A stretch of DNA of 64,000 bases from Oleispira sp963851095 (GCA_963851095.1 CAWKOX010000008.1:104105-168104); one strand, 5' to 3'; numbered from the stretch's first letter, positions 1 to 8,474 are shown. Program-made: numbers and translations. The notes: generated by a model not told the origin, from the letters alone.

Positions 1-63
1 TGCGCCACCACTTATAAAAACCCCACTGGCGATAGACCCCAATATAAATACTCTTCGATTCAT
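1..63 (-). CDS. N-terminus of a probable exported protein (runs off window)
   Basis: An ATG at 63 reading leftward opens 21 codons without a stop before the window edge. The peptide begins MNRR, then a hydrophobic stretch (VFILGSIASGVFI), the shape of a Tat or Sec signal peptide with a twin-arginine start. An AGG lies about 10 bases upstream. The rest of the gene is outside the window, so the function cannot be read and even the reality of the gene is uncertain. Confidence 0.4.
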   Translation of the reverse strand, partial: MNRRVFILGSIASGVFISGGA

Positions 64-235
64 AAATATACCTGTTGGCGACTAAGCCTTGTGATGATGA
101 TATTAAAAATATTAACCCGTTTTGATACTCCTTTCACTATATCAACATCTCAATACCTCAATGCTTCTGTGCAAGGCAAGCACAAGACTTACTCGCAATA
201 GGCGCGAATAGTCGATATTAGGGCTAATTGTTTGC

Positions 236-1102
236 TTAAGGCTTGAGACTTACATCATCAATCAATTGAATAAGATCGTTGATTTCGCCTTTAAAGTACG
301 TCACTTGAGTGTCGCTTAGGCTCGTTGTGATTTGTTGCAGCATGCTCAATAACAACTGGCGGTTATGGGGATAAGCTTCTAACAAAGTATCAGACTTAAA
401 TTGATCCGGGTTATCCATTATTTTAAACAACTGAGTTGTTAACTTTTCTGACAGCTCTTCTGTTAGCTCTGCATTAGTGTTAGATACAAACGATTTTTTC
501 ATCGCCGTTTGCAGTTTAACATTACTATCAAACCATTCTTGTTCCGTTATTATTGCCTGTTCAACAAAGATAGCCGCATAGATTTTCTGCTGTTTGCTTA
601 CCGAACCTAAATAATTTTCTAACGTTTCCAATAATCCATCAAGTCGATCTTCTCGGTATTCTTTGATGGTTTTTTCATTAAAATCCTCGAGCCTTTCTTT
701 GCTATTATCCTCCAATTTCGCGAACAAATAATTCACCTGGTATTGATCTAGTTGAGGCGCAAACGTCGCAGCACGAATACTCAATTCACGTCGTAATCGC
801 TGCCAATGATCTGTTATTTGATTGAAGTGCTTTAGCCAAGTTTGTTCAGATATAGGAAGGTGATCAAGATCGTTTGAAAGATCCACTAATTGCTGCCGAT
901 ACTGCAATAATTGCGTTTCTCGGTGCCACTTTAATACTGATTTTAACTCAATATCTAGATTTTGATTTTGATCTCTCGACAAATCTACATAATCATCAAT
1001 GTACCATTGAGCCAACCAATCGGCATTATTGTAGGCAAACTTAGACGAGCACCCTTGTACAAATGCAATTATTAACAATAAAACGATTAACTTATATTTC
1101 AT
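236..1102 (-). CDS. DUF6279-type lipoprotein
   Basis: A predicted outer-membrane or periplasmic lipoprotein of 288 residues. The N-terminus is a hydrophobic segment ending in the lipobox VQGC with the lipidated Cys at residue 18, followed by SSKF and the motif YNNADWLAQWYIDDYVDLS that I associate with DUF6279 lipoproteins. The remainder is highly charged and helical. A TTG four codons upstream (1114) is in frame, but ATG at 1102 puts the signal peptide in the usual position. It lies just beyond the last recognisable attC relic and reads in the same direction as the cassettes, so it is probably the flanking chromosome rather than a cassette. Its biochemical role is unknown. Confidence 0.75.
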   Translation of the reverse strand: MKYKLIVLLLIIAFVQGCSSKFAYNNADWLAQWYIDDYVDLSRDQNQNLDIELKSVLKWHRETQLLQYRQQLVDLSNDLDHLPISEQTWLKHFNQITDHWQRLRRELSIRAATFAPQLDQYQVNYLFAKLEDNSKERLEDFNEKTIKEYREDRLDGLLETLENYLGSVSKQQKIYAAIFVEQAIITEQEWFDSNVKLQTAMKKSFVSNTNAELTEELSEKLTTQLFKIMDNPDQFKSDTLLEAYPHNRQLLLSMLQQITTSLSDTQVTYFKGEINDLIQLIDDVSLKP

Positions 1103-1186
1103 TACTACTGCCAATCAACTGCGTTTATTTCATTAGTATATCGGATAGTCATATATTCACTCTAATTGCTAACACTTTTATAGACG

Positions 1187-1270
1187 GCGCACGTATTTTT
1201 TTGTGGGGCGGTGAAACGCAGTGAGGTACGAGCGCAGTTTAACCGTCCCTGCACCGTAGGTGTTAACTTG
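1187..1270 (-). repeat. Degenerate attC site (attC-1), distal end of array
   Basis: The central part is closely similar to the attC sites at 2936 and 13269, but both outer core boxes have decayed: the AACG end reads GCACG and the GTTA end is mutated. It is the last recognisable recombination site of the array and is separated from the preceding cassette gene by the IS30 element. Confidence 0.7.
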
Positions 1271-1287
1271 GCCGAATTCATATACTA

Positions 1288-2355
1288 ACCGCGACAACTT
1301 TTAAAATTAGAGAGATGAGCTGTAATATCAGTATTTTTTCACTCCCGCCAAGAAGTAGAAAAAGTATATGAAATATCAACAACTCACCTCAGAAGATAGG
1401 TATATCTTAGCTGCCCTTAGAAGACAAGGAATTTCCATATCTGCAATTGCAGAGGAGCTTGGAAAACACCGCAGCACAATATATCGTGAGATAAACCGTA
1501 ATAGCTGCCACATAATTGATGGTTCGTATCGCCCCAGTAAGGCCCAGCGACGAACCGTTGCTAGACGACGCAGATCACGTAGAAATACGCATTTCTCAGA
1601 CGATGATTTTGCATTAGTGAAAAGCTTATTGCTAAAGAAATGGTCACCTGAGCAAGTGGTTGGCTATATACGCCGTTACAAGCTTCTTCCTCGGCCTATG
1701 AGCCATGAGACTATTTACAAATATATTTGGCGAGATAAGCGCTTAGGCGGATCACTATGGGAACACTTGCGCCAGTCTTCTAAAATAAGAAGGAAGCGCT
1801 ACAAGGCTTATGACAGCCGTGGCCGATTAGCCAACAAACGTCATATCTCGGAGCGACCAGAGACTGTTGAAAGCCGAAGGTATAAAGGCCACTGGGAAAT
1901 AGATACTGTACATGGAAAAGGAAGTTCAGATTGCATCGTGACTCTTCTAGAACGAAAAAGTGGTTTCGTGATGATAGGAAAGTTACTGAATAAGACAACG
2001 GCTCAGCTGAGTAAGAAAACTAAAAATCTAATAAAGCGTTGCCCAGCAGAATTTAAAACGATTACAGCAGACAACGGCACAGAGTTTCATCAATATTTAA
2101 AAATTGAAGAAGTATCTCCAGTTAAGTTTTACTTTGCTAATCCATATCACTCATGGGAAAGAGGCAGCAACGAAAATGTTAATGGGTTAATTCGACAATA
2201 TTTACCTAAGGGAACATCAATGCATAAGCTGACTCAAGTTCAATGCGACACGATTGCCAGGAAATTAAATGAAAGACCTAGAAAGCGTCACAACTATAAA
2301 ACACCAGAGGAATTGTTTTATGCTTAATAGCTATGACTGTCGCACTTTAAACTTG
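1288..2355 (+). mobile_element. IS30-family insertion sequence (ends approximate)
   Basis: It holds one IS30-type transposase gene and sits between the stop codon of an acetyltransferase cassette (2359) and that cassette's degenerate attC (1187-1270). The six bases ATACTA occur on both sides (1282-1287 and 2356-2361) and may be the target duplication, although IS30 elements usually duplicate 2-3 bases. I could not align convincing terminal inverted repeats by eye, so the outer limits are inferred from the flanks. Confidence 0.6.
1368..2327 (+). CDS. IS30-family transposase
   Basis: A DDE transposase of 319 residues, close to the usual IS30 length and apparently intact. Residues 1-45 form the IS30 helix-turn-helix (TSEDRYILAALRRQG, then AEELGKHRSTIYREI), followed by an Arg-rich stretch. 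The catalytic domain shows GHWEIDTV with Asp179, TADNGTEF with Asp235 and RGSNENVNGL with Glu269, giving the DD33E spacing typical of the family. It is transcribed opposite to the cassettes. It cuts and joins the ends of its own element; nothing suggests another role. Confidence 0.95.
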   Translation: MKYQQLTSEDRYILAALRRQGISISAIAEELGKHRSTIYREINRNSCHIIDGSYRPSKAQRRTVARRRRSRRNTHFSDDDFALVKSLLLKKWSPEQVVGYIRRYKLLPRPMSHETIYKYIWRDKRLGGSLWEHLRQSSKIRRKRYKAYDSRGRLANKRHISERPETVESRRYKGHWEIDTVHGKGSSDCIVTLLERKSGFVMIGKLLNKTTAQLSKKTKNLIKRCPAEFKTITADNGTEFHQYLKIEEVSPVKFYFANPYHSWERGSNENVNGLIRQYLPKGTSMHKLTQVQCDTIARKLNERPRKRHNYKTPEELFYA

Positions 2356-2358
2356 ATA

Positions 2359-2916
2359 CTAGGTTTCATTGAACTCAGGTTTTAATAAACCATAACATTT
2401 CAAATCGTGAAATTCATTTTTCCAGTAACCACTTGCACGACGGATACCTTCTTCTTTGAAGCCAAGCTTTTTCAGCACAGACTCTGAGGCACCATTGCCA
2501 AGCATAGTATCACCTTGGATTCTATGAAGCTCACCAAATGGTAGTTGATTTAAAAAGGCTGAATCAATGATTTTGTATAAAGCTTCTGTGGCATAGCCGA
2601 ATCCCCAATACTTAGAAGATAACTCGTAACCTATACCAGCATTCTTCATCTTTTGGTTCCATGAATTAAAGCCGCAGGTGCCAATTAACTTACCAGTGTC
2701 TTTTATACGAATAGCCCACCTAATACCAACAGCCTCAGTGAAGCGAGAATTGAAGAATTCAATTAATTTTAACGATTGATCTTCAGAATCATAAACGTCT
2801 ATATCATAAAATTTGATAACGTCTTTATCTGAAAAAATATTTAATAATGCTGGACTATCTTCCACTGATAGCTTGGTAAGCATTAAACGAGATGTTTCTA
2901 ACTCTGGGAAATCCAC
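2359..2916 (-). CDS. GNAT N-acetyltransferase, RimJ/RimL-like (cassette gene)
   Basis: A 185-residue acetyltransferase of the GNAT fold, which transfers acetyl from acetyl-CoA to an amine; the substrate is unknown. The opening LETSRLMLTKLSVEDSPALL, the central LIGTCGFNSWN and the C-terminal HRIQGDTMLGNGASESVLKKLGF (shown here in parts) are typical of the RimJ/RimL subgroup. The start is GTG, preceded by a strong GGAGG about 7 bases upstream. As a cassette it should be followed by an attC, but IS30 has landed directly behind its stop codon; the attC relic lies on the far side of the element. Confidence 0.85.
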   Translation of the reverse strand: MDFPELETSRLMLTKLSVEDSPALLNIFSDKDVIKFYDIDVYDSEDQSLKLIEFFNSRFTEAVGIRWAIRIKDTGKLIGTCGFNSWNQKMKNAGIGYELSSKYWGFGYATEALYKIIDSAFLNQLPFGELHRIQGDTMLGNGASESVLKKLGFKEEGIRRASGYWKNEFHDLKCYGLLKPEFNET

Positions 2917-2935
2917 CTAAATCCTCCATGAAATA

Positions 2936-3028
2936 TAACGCTTTTGTTGTGGGGCGGTGAAACGTAGCGAGGAACGAGCGAAGTTTAACCGTCCCAGCAC
3001 CGCAGGTGCGAACACCAACTTTTTGTTA
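2936..3028 (-). repeat. attC-2 (long type)
   Basis: Read on the minus strand it starts TTAACAAAAAGTTGGTG and ends CAACAAAAGCGTTA, with imperfectly complementary arms. The TAA of the HEAT-like gene lies inside the first core box, a common cassette feature. It belongs to the long attC type shared with 1187 and 13269. Confidence 0.9.
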
Positions 3029-4042
3029 AGAGGCATTTTTCAGCCTTTCTAATTTCTTCAAAGCAAATAGCCCCCTTTCTGATACAGCATCAGATTTATC
3101 TGATGCGAACTTTTCTGCATATTCCCTAGCGATAACATCTAGAGTTTCTATTTCCTGAATCAAAATTTCGGCTGAAATTCGACGAACAATTGACGATCGG
3201 TCTTCCGCTGACCTTTTCACTAAATCAATCAATGCTATATGTACGTCTATCTTTCGCTCAGAGACAATAGGCTTTAGTCTACCTTTGCAATACCGTATGT
3301 CAGTCCACTCCCACTTCCGACCTTCAATCCATCTAATTCGACCTTCGTACAAACTACGATAAGCCTTCGCTCGGACCGAAGGTTGAATAGCAAGACTAGC
3401 AATTTCTTCAATATTGCCATCTAGGATTGGCGTACGACCAAGCTGCGAATAAAGTGATGGCATTGGTCCTGATATCGATGAAATTAATTTATGCCTCAGC
3501 GAAATTGCTATTTCATCTTCACAAATAACTTGTAAAAGAACTTTTTTGTCGGCTTCCTCAATCCTACCCCACGAATTCCAGTTAAACAGTGCAATGCAAA
3601 GGGCTTCAACTACATGATCTGGATTAGACGCTTTAGCAATATCCAGTAATTTTTCTCGTGCAGCTTCACGTACTTCAGGAACCCAATCATTAAGCCTACG
3701 AACAATAAGTGAAAAGAAGAATGTATTTGGGGCTGCTCCAGATAATGTTCGTAAAGTTTTTTCACGTCGGTATCCATCCCAGCTAATTAGGTCTAACCAA
3801 GTTAATAATTCATTAGGCTTTGACCATATTTTCCACATAGGTGAAGTGGTTTCCCTAAGAGCTATGGAGAACTCAGAACGAATTAATCGCTCCCAATAGT
3901 CGAAACTTGAAAGAGGTAATTCAGATGTTACATCAACTAGCGCAGACATATCTGCTACGACAGTTCGGCCCGACTTAATCGAGCTAGCAAACTCCTTCAC
4001 AGCAAATTTAACTTTATCTTCCATAATTTTCGATTCTTGCAC
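3026..4042 (-). CDS. HEAT-repeat-like helical protein (cassette gene)
   Basis: An uncharacterised soluble protein of 338 residues, large for a cassette gene. It has no signal peptide. Stretches such as VPEVREAAREKLLDIAKAS and SSIVRRISAEILIQEIE look like HEAT/armadillo helix pairs, which usually make protein-binding or nucleic-acid-binding scaffolds. The reading frame opens with GTG after an AGAGG about 10 bases upstream; an ATG six codons later (4024) is the alternative. It follows the attC that was split by the first IS1182 copy, so that insertion separates it from the upstream cassettes. Function cannot be stated. Confidence 0.65.
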   Translation of the reverse strand: MQESKIMEDKVKFAVKEFASSIKSGRTVVADMSALVDVTSELPLSSFDYWERLIRSEFSIALRETTSPMWKIWSKPNELLTWLDLISWDGYRREKTLRTLSGAAPNTFFFSLIVRRLNDWVPEVREAAREKLLDIAKASNPDHVVEALCIALFNWNSWGRIEEADKKVLLQVICEDEIAISLRHKLISSISGPMPSLYSQLGRTPILDGNIEEIASLAIQPSVRAKAYRSLYEGRIRWIEGRKWEWTDIRYCKGRLKPIVSERKIDVHIALIDLVKRSAEDRSSIVRRISAEILIQEIETLDVIAREYAEKFASDKSDAVSERGLFALKKLERLKNAS

Positions 4043-4062
4043 CTACTATTTGCCTCTTAACG

Positions 4063-5883
4063 AGGGTGTAGAAAAATACGATATTTAGACATGTTTCCCT
4101 ACTCCTCAAAAATTCCGTTTAATTTGCTCTGTTTTATTGAGTTTTATAATATTGGCAATGATATTCGAGCATATCGTTCATATTGTCAAACATGAGTTCA
4201 GTCTGCTCTAAATTCGATCATTCAGAGCCTCTGATAACACCTTACTAGGCCCAACTCTCTACTTCACTATTCTTCCACAGCTTCTCTATATTGTGCACCA
4301 TGCAGTACATTAACCACTGTGCAGTCGCTTTCACTTCGCCTCGTAAACCTATTCGGTTCAAACCTTTATTGCTGGTAATATTCCCGAATACTGGTTCAAT
4401 TGTCCACATTCTTCGGCTGTACATACGACGACCTTCTGGGCTATCGATCTTTTGCTTCATTAGATCAAGGCACGTTATTTTTTCCTGCCCTTCATTTAAG
4501 AATGATACCTGCCTTCCTTTTTCTTTGACTGGGTTTCTCATGCACTTCGATTGCATACTGCAATTTCGACAATCTTCTAGCTCACCACGAAAGCGAGTAT
4601 AAAACCCTTTTACACCTTCATAATCATCACCTAAAAACTTCAACTTTTTTCCCGCAGGACATATACAGGTGTTACTAGAAAATTAACTTTAAATTCTGAG
4701 CTATGCATAGCCATATTAGTTTTTGCTTTATCTTTCCGAGTCTTTTTCCTTAACTCTTTGTGCTTCTTATAAAAGTCAGAATCTGAAAACACAGGGTTAC
4801 GTTTTCTAAATTGATTATCAGGGACCACGGCATTAATATTTTCATCAAATAAATACTGCATGGTAGCTTCACTTGAAAAACCAGTATCAGCAGTAAGAAC
4901 TAAAGACGGTTTGAAAATACCATCACCAAAGTTCTTCTTAATACCTTCAACCATGGGTTTTAATGTAGCCTGTTCTTGTCCCATACCAAAAGCTTGAGCA
5001 TGAACGATTATCTGATGTTTTTCATCAGCAGCAGTGACGCAAGCCATTCCCTGAATCGTTCCTTTACTCGTTGTCATTTTTGCAGATTGATTATCCGTAA
5101 TATTACTTTGTACTTCTTGCTTGCGCCGACCTTGTCCCATACGAGGTTCGTTCGTTGATAAGAAATCATCTATTTTTCTAGCGTTTTTCATCAATGTATC
5201 GATAGTCTTCTGTTGATCCGCAGGCATTTTATTTCCTGAGTCTTTATCGCTATCGTTTGATAGATGCTTATCTATTATTTTCTTAGCAGCTTCTTTTAGC
5301 TTATCTGATTTCTTACGCAGTTCTTTGTGAGAGCCACTCCATTGTTTCGAGGCATTGGTTGGTAATTTACAACCATCAATCGCAAAATGTTCTTTACCGA
5401 TCAATCCACTTTTATCACAGATTAGTAGGACCTTATGAAATAAATGACCCATTGCTTCACAGTTAGAACTGACGAAGTTAGCAATCGTTGTGAAGTGTGG
5501 CTGACGACCTGCCGCTAAGGCGATGAACTTTAAATCTGTTTTACATAAGCGTTCAATTACACGGCTCGAAGTATGCCCACGATAGTAAGCGTAAAAAATA
5601 ACACGCAACAACAACGCAGGTGGATAAGCCTTGCGGCCTACGTTTTTATTTTTATAGCGAGCATAGAAATCAGAGACGATCTCATCATTTTCGAGCAAGT
5701 AATAAAGGCAATACTCAAACGTATTATTGCCTAGAACTTCTAAATAATTGATATCAAAGAAAACGCTTTGATTGAGATTGTCATCGAGGAAATTGGACAT
5801 GAAATAATCAGGTAAACGGTAAAGAACTATTTTACCTGATTTATTGAGCTAGATTGAGGGGTTTTTCTATTTTTCTACAGCCT
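4063..5883 (-). mobile_element. IS1182-family element, copy 1, inserted in an attC core
   Basis: The element has terminal inverted repeats AGGGTGTAGAAAAATA (left) and, on the other strand of the right end, CAGGCTGTAGAAAAATA. It is flanked by AACG on both sides (4059-4062 and 5884-5887), a 4-base target duplication. The AACG is part of the GCGTTA core of an attC site. The transposase gene inside is frameshifted, so this copy is probably not autonomous. It differs from copy 2 by scattered substitutions and two single-base indels. Confidence 0.9.
4245..5800 (-). pseudogene. IS1182-family transposase, frameshifted
   Basis: The first 380 or so codons (5800 to about 4680) match the intact transposase of copy 2, with the IS1182-type N-terminal domain and the start of the DDE domain. 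Near 4680 one base is missing relative to copy 2 (AAAATTAAC here, AAAAGCTAAC there), so translation runs into VNFLVTPVYVLREKS and stops. The remaining 130 or so codons continue in another frame to the normal C-terminus (VESWA). Slippage could rescue a little product, but an ordinary disabling deletion is simpler. Confidence 0.9.
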
Positions 5884-5977
5884 GAACGCCGGCAACAACG
5901 GCAAGAAAAACTGGCGCTTAAGTTGCTCCGCAATTTGAGTGACAGGTTTGACTGTCCGCTTGCTTGCCCTTGTTAGC
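5884..5977 (-). repeat. attC-3, interrupted by IS1182 copy 1
   Basis: The right part of an attC whose last core bases (TTAACG, 4057-4062) lie on the far side of the IS. On the minus strand it begins GCTAACAAGGGCAAG and ends GCCGGCGTT before the element. The TAA of the lipoprotein gene (5973-5975) is in the first core box. The arms contain the usual imperfect palindrome. Confidence 0.85.
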
Positions 5978-6350
5978 TTTTCTCGAATAACGACTCACAA
6001 CTATCACAAACAAAGTTGTACTCTTCATTTTGACATTTAATCATTGCTGTTTTTCCAGCTCTTATTTCCCAATCACAGATTTTCCCGTTGTAGAGTAATG
6101 TTCCCTCTATGTAACATGGGGCATAGTTGTAGTGATCATGGATTACTTTACTATCCACCAACCTGGCTAAACGGAAAAATTCAGCAGAATCTGCATGACT
6201 CAGATTTACATCATTTTGAGTACAACTGTCGATATCTGTTGATTGAAAGTCTTGAACATAAACATTTTCGATTGCTTTCACATCAAACTGCGAACTACAA
6301 GAGGCAATAGAAAACAGGACGAAAATTTGCAATGATATTTTTCTTACCAT
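5973..6350 (-). CDS. Small lipoprotein, possible immunity partner of the adjacent amidase
   Basis: A 125-residue protein with a signal peptide and lipobox (FSIASC, Cys18) and therefore predicted to be anchored in the envelope. Five further Cys residues occur after the lipobox, including CDSCESLF at the C-terminus, suggesting disulphides or a metal site. It starts inside the end of the amidase gene (ATGGTAA overlap of 7 bases), so the two are translationally coupled and travel in one cassette. I recognise no family. The periplasmic placement opposite a cell-wall hydrolase is what an immunity protein would need, but this is inference. Confidence 0.6.
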   Translation of the reverse strand: MVRKISLQIFVLFSIASCSSQFDVKAIENVYVQDFQSTDIDSCTQNDVNLSHADSAEFFRLARLVDSKVIHDHYNYAPCYIEGTLLYNGKICDWEIRAGKTAMIKCQNEEYNFVCDSCESLFEKS

Positions 6351-6937
6351 GCTGCTGTACTCGCTTCCCCAGGATGTTTATAAGAAACTTCAGGATGAGT
6401 ATAGATATCAGAACTATCAGTATTAAAAATTTTGTGTAAGATACCAATTAGTGCTTTCAGCGACTCATTTTGATTGTGAGTAACTGTTTCATAATCGGTC
6501 TTATTTAAATGTTTTCCTACAATTTCAATACCGATTGAATCACTGTTTACGGGATACCTTTCAGGGTAGTTCTTCCGTCGCTCATTCGAATCTATAGCGA
6601 CAACTCGCTTCCCCCAGGATAAGCCCATAATTCTTTTAAGGGTATCCGGGTCACAGGATTTAGGATTAACAGTTATGCATTTGGACTTTATTCTGCGACC
6701 AACATGATAGCAACGTTTTTTTAAGCTAGCAGTTTGGTAGATTGTCCCGTCTTTAGCAATCAAGAAATGAGCTCCGTTACCGCCAGAATTGTAAGCATTG
6801 AAAGTATGCTTTGCAGTTGGCGCATCAGTTTGGTGCACAACTATGGCTTTTACTGCTGGTAGTTTTCCATGTTCTATATGAGGAAACCTCTTCTTGATAA
6901 CTTTTTCATTAGTTAACATTCCATTTTCATCTATCAT
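6344..6937 (-). CDS. N-acetylmuramoyl-L-alanine amidase-like (Amidase_2/PGRP fold)
   Basis: A 197-residue enzyme predicted to cut the bond between muramic acid and the first alanine of peptidoglycan stem peptides. Visible motifs are AIVVHQTDAPT with the zinc ligand His35, GAHFLIAKDGTIYQT (residues 55-69), CYHVG, SIGIEIVG, and YTHPEVSYKHPGE with His171 and Lys177. His178 occupies the region where many relatives have Asp or Cys as third ligand, so the exact site is uncertain. There is no signal peptide, unlike a housekeeping amidase, so export would need a secretion system or phage-like lysis. A clear AAGGAG lies 8 bases before the ATG. It shares its cassette with an overlapping lipoprotein gene. 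Confidence 0.85.
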   Translation of the reverse strand: MIDENGMLTNEKVIKKRFPHIEHGKLPAVKAIVVHQTDAPTAKHTFNAYNSGGNGAHFLIAKDGTIYQTASLKKRCYHVGRRIKSKCITVNPKSCDPDTLKRIMGLSWGKRVVAIDSNERRKNYPERYPVNSDSIGIEIVGKHLNKTDYETVTHNQNESLKALIGILHKIFNTDSSDIYTHPEVSYKHPGEASTAAW

Positions 6938-6966
6938 TTACATTTCTCCTTGTTGTAAATATTAAG

Positions 6967-7037
6967 CTAACGCTTTTGTTGTGGGGCGCTGAAAGCGTCC
7001 AAGCCCCGCAGGGGCTGAACCACCAACTTTTTGTTAC
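6967..7037 (-). repeat. attC-4 (short type)
   Basis: About 70 bases; the minus strand runs from GTAACAAAAAGTTGGTGG to CCACAACAAAAGCGTTA. It is nearly identical to the sites at 12810 and 14074. It belongs to a cassette without a recognisable gene. Confidence 0.9.
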
Positions 7038-7202
7038 ATGCGAGGCACGTAAACCGTTGGAATAAAACGCTAATTTAGCACCACTTTCGTTTTTCTTGAG
7101 CAAGTAGATACAACCTTGCCAGTTCTTACAGTCTTTTAGATAAAACGCTAAAAGACATTTTATAAATTTAAAAAAGTACCAACCTAAATTTCTTTAAACA
7201 TG
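7038..7202 (-). ncRNA. Gene-less cassette with a hairpin
   Basis: About 165 bases between two attC sites. The only minus-strand ATG frames stop within about ten codons. It contains a perfect 9-base inverted repeat, GTCTTTTAG (7131-7139) and CTAAAAGAC (7148-7156), with an 8-base loop. The insert could give a small RNA, carry a regulatory site, or be the remnant of a lost gene; the ncRNA label is tentative. Confidence 0.3.
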
Positions 7203-7292
7203 TAACGCCTAGTATTTGCGGCGGTTTGCAGCGAGGTACGAGCGAAAAACCGTCCAAACTACGCAGTAGTTGATGCAACATACTTTTGTTAA
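7202..7292 (-). repeat. attC-5
   Basis: The minus strand begins TTAACAAAAGTATGTTGC and ends GGCGTTAC; the arms are complementary around CCGTCC and GGCGGTT. It follows the DUF4124-like gene. Confidence 0.85.
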
Positions 7293-7294
7293 AT

Positions 7295-7744
7295 TCATTT
7301 CTCACTCTGAATTGTAACGTCAGATTTACTAAAATAATCATCAATACTTATCATTTTATTCCTGCCATGTAACTTATAGCTAATCATAGTAGTCCCACTA
7401 ACTTCTCGTAACTTATACTTCTCTTTAATTGATTCTTTGTAAAATTTAACCATTTTATATTTAGGAATAATTGATATATACCTTAGTGTCGCAATATCCA
7501 CAGATGGATGATCGGAAATTTCTTTTTTCTTAGCGGTCGAATGCACTGAAATTCCATAAAACAAGGCAGATTTGCTTTTCTTTTTATTTACTGCTGGCTT
7601 AGCGTTCTCTATTTTTAATGTGCTTACCTCGCAAGGAGTGCTCTGGAACGATTTTTTTCCACTTGCAGTTTCACAGTGGTATATTTTTCCTGCATGAGAA
7701 TAAAATGACAGGAATAGTAGAATTGCTATAAATATTTTTTTCAT
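7295..7744 (-). CDS. Exported DUF4124-like protein (cassette gene)
   Basis: A 149-residue protein with a clear signal peptide (MKKIFIAILLFLSFYSHA) and a mature start GKIYHCETASGKKSFQSTPC, which matches the short beta-motif of DUF4124, including its two Cys residues about 15 apart. The rest is Lys-rich. DUF4124 proteins are periplasmic and of unknown function. It is the only gene of its cassette and ends with TGA just before the attC. Confidence 0.65.
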   Translation of the reverse strand: MKKIFIAILLFLSFYSHAGKIYHCETASGKKSFQSTPCEVSTLKIENAKPAVNKKKSKSALFYGISVHSTAKKKEISDHPSVDIATLRYISIIPKYKMVKFYKESIKEKYKLREVSGTTMISYKLHGRNKMISIDDYFSKSDVTIQSEK

Positions 7745-7758
7745 ATACTCACTTTAAT

Positions 7759-7843
7759 TTAACGCTTTAGCTAACGGGCGTGCGTCTAGCACGTCCAATG
7801 GAGGCCGTCTTTTTGGCCGTAATGCCTTTCAGCGTATTGTTAT
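7759..7843 (-). repeat. attC-6
   Basis: The minus strand begins ATAACAATACGCTGAAAGG and ends AAGCGTTAAA. Self-complementary arms surround AAAGACGG and GGCCTCCATT. It follows the 78-residue membrane protein gene. Confidence 0.85.
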
Positions 7844-7854
7844 ATGGATACAAA

Positions 7855-8091
7855 TCATCCATTAGAAAGAATTAAAAAAGTCACAAATACAATGAAAACA
7901 GCGAAACCCAAAATGGTAATAAATGTCTCATCTTCTTCCACTTTGTAGCTGCGAGGGTAATTCCCAAAGGTTATTATTAGCAAGCTAATACGGCCAGTCC
8001 AATGAATAATTATTTCAACGAAAAAGTTGATCAGTACCCACCGAACAATAGATGATATCCCTCGAAAAGCATCTTCTAGAAAATCTTCCAT
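7855..8091 (-). CDS. Small membrane protein (cassette gene)
   Basis: A 78-residue protein with two likely membrane segments, roughly residues 17-42 (VLINFFVEIIIHW and SLLIITF) and 57-75 (FITILGFAVFIVFVTFLIL), joined by a charged loop KVEEDET. I recognise no family. It fills its cassette and has its own ATG 20 bases after the preceding attC core. Confidence 0.5.
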   Translation of the reverse strand: MEDFLEDAFRGISSIVRWVLINFFVEIIIHWTGRISLLIITFGNYPRSYKVEEDETFITILGFAVFIVFVTFLILSNG

Positions 8092-8108
8092 ATTTACCTA
8101 CTTACCAT

Positions 8109-8165
8109 ATAACGCTTATATTTCCGAGTCACATCTTTTCGTGATCTCGGACAATGGATTGTTAT
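8109..8165 (-). repeat. attC-7 (very short)
   Basis: A 56-base site: the minus strand goes from ATAACAATCCATTGTCCGAG through a loop to CTCGGAAATATAAGCGTTAT. It is identical to attC-10 at 9579 because the whole cassette is duplicated. Confidence 0.9.
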
Positions 8166-8474
8166 TTGAGGGTACCGAACAGCGGCTAAAATTTTAATTT
8201 TACCAGCCTACAGTAAACAGTACCCGTTCTAGGAGAGGAATCAAAAAAGGAAATGGGGCGACGTACGATCGGCTATTAGTTAAAGAAGCGCTTGCGTCTG
8301 GTGTAACTTCACGCGTTCGTTCACCTGCGCAAGCGCTTCTTTAACTGTAGATTTGAAAACGATCTCGTCAACTTCCTAGTTAGATTTTCTTTCCATAAAA
8401 CGGTTAATGCTTAAACGATTTGCTTTGGCAAATCTTAAACTCTTAACCGTCTATTGATGCCTCTTATACGCAAA
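8166..8474 (-). ncRNA. Structured gene-less cassette, copy A
   Basis: About 310 bases with no open frame longer than about 20 codons in cassette orientation. It has two strong hairpins. Hairpin 1 (8278-8346) has perfect 19-base arms, AGTTAAAGAAGCGCTTGCG and its complement, and the loop holds a further near-pairing of GGTGtAAC with GTTCACC. Hairpin 2 (8400-8450) pairs ACGGTTAA/TTAACCGT, TTAA/TTAA and GATTTGC/GCAAATC in nested order. A weak promoter-like pair lies on the minus strand (TTGACG 8371-8366, 16-base spacer, TACAGT 8349-8344), though its -10 overlaps hairpin 1. The unit is present again at 9635-9943. A non-coding RNA or a protein-binding DNA element are the main options. Confidence 0.5.

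Noticed and set aside
1288..2355. Terminal inverted repeats of the IS30 element
   Set aside because: Only a weak match around CAACTTTT and CAAGTTTA; the TTTAAA centres are self-complementary and mislead the eye.
4245..4643. Separate 132-residue gene at the left end of IS copy 1
   Set aside because: It is the frameshifted C-terminal part of the transposase, shown by comparison with the intact copy at 10561-12117.
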